DNA from: Rhodamnia argentea
Lineage: Eukaryota > Streptophyta > Magnoliopsida > Myrtales > Myrtaceae
DNA length: 64,000 bases
NCBI RefSeq assembly: GCF_020921035.1
Contig: NC_063155.1
Coordinates: 7,177,001-7,241,000, forward strand
Direction of reading: 5' to 3'
In this document: positions 58,495 to 64,000 of the stretch, one piece after another
Numbering within the stretch: the stretch's first letter is position 1
Layout: each line of letters begins with the position of its first letter
Notes under the pieces: model-generated
The model's database searches: none
What the model was told of the DNA's origin: nothing
What the model saw: only the letters and a program-made list of their open reading frames with translations
Program-made: the position numbers and the translations under genes

Positions 58495-58505
58495 TATATA
58501 TATAT
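58495..58505 (+). promoter_or_regulatory. TATA box of the intact UGT89 gene
   Basis: TATATATATAT, preceded by a short GT repeat that is absent from the left copy, about 175 bp before the ATG. Confidence 0.5.
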
Positions 58506-58678
58506 TGGCCCTTCTTTTTCAATGAATTCGTCTTTTATCATCCCCCATCATCAAATCACCTGCTCTGGCTCGTCGTCCTCCACCTCCATTGAAGCCCACC
58601 TCGAAGCGCAGAGAGAGCGAGACACGTTCCATCCCTCTCTGCTGACTTCGACGACCACAACTGATTGAAGCTCCAGCC

Positions 58679-60118
58679 ATGTCCGTCCACATCCTCATGT
58701 ACCCTTACCCCACCTCCGGTCACATCATCCCACTCCTCGACCTCGCCCACAAGCTCCTCCACCTCCGCCCCTCCGATCTCGCCGTCTCCGTCACCGTCAC
58801 CGTCACCGTCCTCGTCACCCCCGACAACCTGCACTTGCTCGACCCCTTCCTCTCCTCTCCTTCTTCGTCCCCCTCCTCGCTCCAGCCTCTCGTCTTGCCT
58901 TCCCCTGAGCCGCCCGCGACGCCCCTTCCGCCGCAGAGGCGCCTAGCCGCCAACGTCCGCTCCCTCCGCGACCTCCACCTCCCCCTCCTCTCCCGGTGGT
59001 TCGAGTCCCACCCCTCCCCGCCCTGCGCCGTCGTCTCCGACTTCTTCCTCGGCTGGACCCACCGCTTCGCCCGCGAGCGCGGCGTCCCGCGCGTCGTCTT
59101 CTCGCCGTCCGGCGCGTTCGCGCTCTCCGTCTCCTTCGCCCTGTGGCGGGACCTCCCCAGGCCCGACGAGGAGTCGATGGTCTCGTTCCCGAAATTGCCG
59201 AACTGCCCCCGCTTTCCCTGGTCGCACATACCCCAGATATACAGGAATTACGAGGCGGGAGATCCGGAAATGGAGCTCCAACGGGAGGGCGCCATCGGCA
59301 ATATCCAGAGTTGGGGGATCGTGATCAACTCGTTCGACGGGTTGGATCGGACTTACCTGGATCACATCAGGAAAGAGGTCGGGCACGACCGGGTTTGGGC
59401 CGTGGGCCCGCTGCTGCCAGCAGAGGCCGAGGACTCGGCCGGGCCCGTCAATAGGGGCGGGCCCACCTCGGTATCAGCCGGCGAGGTGCTGACGTGGCTG
59501 GACGCCTTCCCGGACGAGTCCGTCGTCTACGTGTGCTTCGGGAGCCGTGCCGTGCTGACGCAGCGGCAAATGGACGAGCTGGCAGCCGGGCTGGAGCGAA
59601 GTGGGGTCAGATTCATCCTATGCGTGAGGGAGCCAGGCAGGGGAGGAGGACACGTGGCGGGCGACTGCGGGACGGTCACCAAGGACTTCGAGGATCGAGC
59701 GGTCGGGAGGGGCCTCGTGATCAGGGGTTGGGCCCCGCAGGTGGCGATCCTGCGCCATCGAGCCGTGGGCGCGTTCTTGACTCACTGCGGATGGAACTCG
59801 ACGCTGGAAGGGCTGAGCGCCGGGACGGTGATGCTGACGTGGCCGATGGGCGCGGAGCAATTCGTGAATGCCAAGCTGCTGGTGGACGAATTGGGCGTGG
59901 GAATCAGAGTCGGTGAGGGATCGGAGAAGGTACCGGAGGCGACGGAGTTGGCCCGGGTTCTGGCCGAGTCGCTGAGGGGTGATCTGCCCCAGAGGGTCCG
60001 AGCCAAGGAGATGAGCAGCGCGGCTTGGGACGCGATCAAAGGAGGGAGCTCCGATGAAGATTTGGGGGACTTCGTGAGGCGCGTGGACGAGCAAAGGAGG
60101 AGCAAAATCCGTACTTAG
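58679..60118 (+). CDS. UGT89-type UDP-glycosyltransferase, copy 3 (intact)
   Basis: A complete intronless frame of 479 residues, normal length for the family. The catalytic His15 lies in PTSGHIIPLLDL and the partner Asp in VVSDFFLGW. The PSPG box is at about residues 350-393, with WAPQV, HCGWNS and the final GAEQ. The N-terminal pattern HILMYPY...LVTPDNLHLLDPFL supports UGT89. Members of that clade glycosylate flavonols, dihydroxybenzoates and related phenolics in the cytosol; the acceptor here cannot be told from sequence. Compared with the frameshifted copy 2 it has two extra codons in a Val-Thr repeat (a GTCACC unit). The ATG follows CAGCC and is shared with copy 2. It is the only one of the three UGTs with an unbroken frame from ATG to stop. 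Confidence 0.94.
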   Translation: MSVHILMYPYPTSGHIIPLLDLAHKLLHLRPSDLAVSVTVTVTVLVTPDNLHLLDPFLSSPSSSPSSLQPLVLPSPEPPATPLPPQRRLAANVRSLRDLHLPLLSRWFESHPSPPCAVVSDFFLGWTHRFARERGVPRVVFSPSGAFALSVSFALWRDLPRPDEESMVSFPKLPNCPRFPWSHIPQIYRNYEAGDPEMELQREGAIGNIQSWGIVINSFDGLDRTYLDHIRKEVGHDRVWAVGPLLPAEAEDSAGPVNRGGPTSVSAGEVLTWLDAFPDESVVYVCFGSRAVLTQRQMDELAAGLERSGVRFILCVREPGRGGGHVAGDCGTVTKDFEDRAVGRGLVIRGWAPQVAILRHRAVGAFLTHCGWNSTLEGLSAGTVMLTWPMGAEQFVNAKLLVDELGVGIRVGEGSEKVPEATELARVLAESLRGDLPQRVRAKEMSSAAWDAIKGGSSDEDLGDFVRRVDEQRRSKIRT

Positions 60119-61030
60119 GATCTTCACGTTCTATGTACCGAAGCCACGAGCAATGTTGAGAGAACGTAAAGACGAGGGGCCGTTCTCCAAACGGGGCCGG
60201 ACCAAGCCTTCAGGTTGTTTAAGTAGGTTGGGTGACAAATCGGCCATAGAAGTATTTCGGGATATAAACTGAGGTTATATGCATGGATTATGAGGAACTA
60301 ACCTGGATTAGACCAAATGTAATGTTCAATAATTTATTATTCAGTACTAATCAAGTTCTCACAACTTTGTGTTTATATTAGATTGGAACAAATGTATTGA
60401 AAGTCCTAAAATCTACAAATAACACAAGTAAATCCTAAAATTGATCAAATTGCAATAATCGAATTCTTCTATTAGATGGTGACGTGATTTTTTTTTTTTT
60501 CTCTATGACATGACACAACATTATGCATAAGGCTAAAATAATATATATATTTTTTAATCCAAGTAAGACCCTTTTTTTTTTAAATATTTTTAAAAATTGC
60601 ATTGAAAATTCAAATTTTGATCAAAACAACATCATTTTAATCATATTATTGCCATGTACGATATAAAACAATAAAATTTAAAAAGAAAAAAAAATCACGT
60701 GTGAGCATTTTTCATTGAACGATGTCAATAGAAGGATTTCACTGCATCAATTGAACAAATTCTAGTGTTTCGTTGCAATTTTTATAATTTTTAAACTCGA
60801 ATTATATTTTCGTGATAAGTTTTAGAATTTTTATGCTTATCCTTATTAGATTTTCGCGAATTCGTGATCTTGTAAAATTAGGGAGGAAGGCCCAAGAAAA
60901 ACCAAAGGGAAAAAGATTCTGTTGGTTCAGTTTGAAACCGCAGGACAAGGTTTGGGCTTCTTGTTCCACTCTCAGTTTCTCGGATCCTCCTTCCCGGGGT
61001 GACTCCGCCTTCCCTCGCAACTCGCTAACC
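60119..61030. other. Spacer between UGT89 and RING+PHD genes
   Basis: An AT-rich 3' flank of the UGT, then the 5' region of the RING+PHD gene (GGGAGGAAGGCCCAAG leader). There is no additional gene. The left-copy equivalent contains about 210 bp more. Confidence 0.5.
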
Positions 61031-64000
61031 ATGGCGAGTCCCGCCACACCCACCTCGCCGCCGAGCAAGCGTTTGAAGAAAGCCCTCGACGACGACGACG
61101 AGGAGCGGCGCCCGATGGGGGAGGGAAACGGCGGCGGTGACGGCGACGTGCGCTGCGGAATCTGCCTGACGGAGGGGGGAAGAGCCGTCCGAGGCCGAAT
61201 CGACAGCTGCGACCACTACTTCTGCTTCGTGTGCGTCATGGAGTGGGCCAAGGTGGAGTCCAAGTGCCCCATGTGCAAGCGCAGGTTCTCCACCATCCTC
61301 AGGCCTCCGAAAGACGGCGTCTTTGCCGGCGAAAGGATCGTGTGCGTCCCGCCTCGTGACCAGGTCCGTTCTGATGTTTCGAATTCGGGTTTGATTGAGT
61401 TTCGGGTTTTGATAACTGGGTCCTTTTTCTTTCCTGCGCTTAATCGGCAAAACTCGTAGATTTTGATCGGGCTTCTTATGGCGAGTCATTGGTTTTCCCT
61501 GCTTCCTCTGATCGAAATTGGTTTATAATTGAATTAGGTTTCGAGCTACAGTCTCGGATGAAGGGTTTGAGTTGAATGTGTTTGATTTAATTTGGTGATT
61601 TTTGCCTCCGCTCTGCTTGAGCATATGATCGTGGACTTGATTTCCACCGAGTAATCTAGTGAAGGAAGCAATTTGCTATCTGTGTTCTTTTGCAGGTATA
61701 TGATCCCCATGGAATTGGATCTTTTAATCCTTATATGGAAACTCGGTGTGGTGTCTGTCGAGGCACACAAGATGAATGGTGTCTGCTGCTTTGCGATCTC
61801 TGCGATTCGGCTGTTCATACTTATTGTGTGGGCTTGGGTGTCACTGTACCCCAAGGGGATTGGTTTTGCCATGACTGCGCTGTTATGAGGGATGAACATG
61901 CGAGAACTGATGAAGGAGAGAGCTGCATTGGACATGTTTCGATGCCATCAATTGAGCCGCGAGTTTCGATATTCGATATCGTAAGAGACGGCATTGCCTC
62001 TAACATCGGGCGCCCCACTACAACAATGTCGTCACCTTTAGACTCGAAGTGCTGCCGTACCTGAAAGTGGAGATGGAATTGATGGGGAAATGTCCCAAGA
62101 AGGCGAAAGAAGGGATCCCGGTGTTGCAGAAAGAGCAGCGGAATATTCAGGTGCAAGAACTCTACAACGATGTCGTGATGTGCATATTCGTATAAAGGCA
62201 CTTCGTGAGAACTGGGATGCACTGCGACATGGTTCATTGAGCTTTCATTCAGGTAATGTGGAGTCTGTGCACGGTCAGAGTAAAGAGCAAGACCATAATA
62301 ATTCTGGGCACGACAGATTAGCTCAGCCATCCTCGAGTCATCAACCATCGGAAGATGAAGATTCTGTGTTAGGTTTTGCTCCCAACAACAAAGATAAGTA
62401 TGGTATCACCAAAGCATGGAAAATGATGGATAGAGCCAAGTCCAGACGACAAGCTCGTGATTTAACAGGTAGTGTTCGCCATGTAGCAAACAAATTGGTC
62501 GGGAAAGGAAATGCTCCAAAAGTAGCCAGTCTTAATATTGGTCACTTAGAATTGAGGAATCAAGTAAATAAAAGTAGCCATACTGAATGTGCAGCAGCTT
62601 TGCAGCATAAGGTCAGTCATGCTGGTGATAAATTGTCTAAGCCTAGATCTGCAGTAATTGATGGGCAGAAACGGAAACGATGCCCGGGATTGCCTCCTTC
62701 CACAATGGACCAAGCTAGTTTGCAAAGGCATGAGTATCATACAAATGGATCAGTCAGAACATCATGCAGCATTACTTACCAAGAAGACAGTTGTCCTTCT
62801 TTGACATCTTCTGCTGGTTCGGTATCGGGATCCTTTAGGCCTAGATCTCCAGTAATTAATAGGCAGAGACAGAAAAGATGTCCAGGCTTGCCTCCTTCCA
62901 CAATGGACCAAGCTGGCTTGCAAAGGCATGGGTATGACCCAAATAAATCTGTCGGAACGTTACACAGCATCACTTACCAAGAAGACATTTGTCCTTCTGT
63001 GACATCTGCAGCTGGTTCTGTGTCTGGATCCTCCAATTCTTCTCCTGCCACACTTGCGGCCAGCATTGCTTCATCACAGAATTCCCAGGGGAAAGGAGTG
63101 CTGGAAGAGGCTCATGTAGCTGGCCACTCTAGAAGAGGTGATGGCGCAAAAAGTGAAATCCAATCTCTTGTCAAGTTCAATTTGAAACTGCTTAGCTGCA
63201 ATAAACGGCTCGGTATGTTCGTTAAGCAACCTTCTACTTACTTATGGATTTCAGTTGGTGATAAATCTGATATAACGAACATCTCTAGGGCGTAATCTTG
63301 ATTGAGTTTCTTTGGGGATCATAAAGATATTGTTCTACCTGGCGACAGATTTATATTTTTCTTCCAGAAGATTCTCTTGGATGTTATTACGGGCTTTTGT
63401 GTGACCAATCGCATCTTCTGTTTCAGTTGGTATATCTTGCTTTGCCTGAACATGTTTGGAAATGTCACCGAGAAAACAGCATGTCTAACACAGTAGGAGG
63501 AGAACCTTTTTCAGTTAACGTGACCGTTGTAGTTATCATTCTGTTTTTGTTTAAGTACAGTGAGAAAAATAAGTGAAATGTTGACACGTCTAGTTGTGAA
63601 GAATCAGATGTTGAGTTTCACACAGAAGCGCAGACAGCACATCATGTTATTAGTTCCTCCTTGAAGCCAATCGGTTGGATGTAATTTGTTAACACCTGTT
63701 ATTAGGTGCAAGGATTACTTCTGATTCAGACACGAAGGAATCAACCATAACTGCGAGTCTTGCTTCCTCGGACTTAGGGTTGAGTAGCTAATCTTAATAT
63801 CATCTCTTGCTTGGTAACTAGAGTCCTGACTGCCACTTTTCGTCGAACATCATCTCACTCAATTCCTGGGATCTCACCATCTTAACTTACTCCAACGATC
63901 TCATTTTTGTTTTTTATTTTTGAACACTCGTTATTGTACTCTTCATTCTTGTCATTTAATAGCGAGTTTCTCATCCTTTGTCGCTCCTGCAGGAGTTGAT
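61031..64000 (+). pseudogene. RING + PHD finger protein (right copy, frameshifted, partial)
   Basis: Exons correspond to 61031-61363, 61696-63212 and 63993 onward, cut by the window end. The RING (exon 1) and PHD (start of exon 2) are intact. One extra A at about 62047 (CTCGAAGTGC against CTCGAGTGC in the left copy) shifts the frame, and TGA follows at 62062-62064. The predicted product is about 233 residues: RING and PHD without the repeat region and C-terminus. The remaining exon 2 stays open in the old frame and matches the left copy, so the lesion is very young, or is an error in the sequence. If real, a truncated RING-PHD protein could still be made. Confidence 0.85.

Larger units (their letters stand above)
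55003..64000. repeat. Segmental duplication, right copy (runs off the window)
   Basis: Colinear with 40313-48937 in the same orientation. It has about 510 bp absent from the left copy (about 56098-56610) and lacks the left copy's 210 bp near 45.3-45.5 kb. The left half shows scattered substitutions and indels. From about 61.1 kb to the window end I see almost no differences apart from one inserted A at about 62047. Confidence 0.95.

Noticed and set aside
1..64000. CRISPR arrays, tRNA, rRNA or organelle-derived DNA
   Set aside because: No regularly spaced short repeats, cloverleaf-like A/B boxes or rRNA-like sequence were noticed by eye; dedicated scans were not possible.

Overview
The window is nuclear DNA of a dicot flowering plant. 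The genes have spliced introns, and the families present (SOB-five-like, RGF/GOLVEN sulfopeptide, UGT89 glycosyltransferase) are confined to land plants. The intergenic DNA is AT-rich and full of inverted-repeat and TIR transposons. The repeat style suggests a Myrtaceae/Eucalyptus-like tree, but that is inference only. No tRNA, rRNA, CRISPR array or organellar insertion was seen.

Layout. 0-5.6 kb is repeat-rich: a hAT-type MITE with a perfect 8-bp target duplication, then one foldback element nested inside another. A SOFL gene lies at 5.87-6.31 kb. 6.3-24 kb is mostly decayed or mobile DNA. It holds a frameshifted membrane-protein pseudogene (9.6-10.25 kb), fragments of a 3-hydroxyisobutyrate-dehydrogenase-like/class II aldolase gene with a duplicated exon (12.6-13.35 kb, minus strand), a solo-LTR-like block, and a second diverged copy of the 9.9-11.4 kb segment. 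That second copy is split by a 6.2-kb PIF/Harbinger transposon (16196-22381) whose two genes are both broken. A RING-H2 ubiquitin ligase gene runs leftward at 24.64-23.30 kb. 24.9-31.9 kb has no recognisable gene. At 32.1-33.95 kb one signal-peptide exon precedes two separate downstream exon sets, each ending in a different RGF/GOLVEN-type peptide.

The right third is a UGT89-type glycosyltransferase cluster. UGT-1 (38.4-39.8 kb) lacks an in-frame ATG by one base. It is followed by two copies of a segment of about 9 kb (40.31-48.94+ kb and 55.00-64.00 kb), each carrying a UGT89 gene and a RING+PHD gene. The left copy has a frameshifted UGT and an intact RING+PHD gene. The right copy has an intact UGT and a frameshifted RING+PHD gene. 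The copies are visibly diverged over their left half but look almost identical, introns included, over the RING+PHD gene. This points to recent duplication or gene conversion, or to a false duplication in the assembly.

Functionally the genes are independent: cytokinin-linked SOFL, secreted-peptide signalling (RGF), ubiquitin ligation/chromatin reading (RING, RING+PHD) and small-molecule glycosylation (UGT89). The most notable signals are the reciprocal lesions of the duplicated gene pairs, the two-cassette peptide locus, and the Harbinger insertion whose empty site survives in the paralogous segment.
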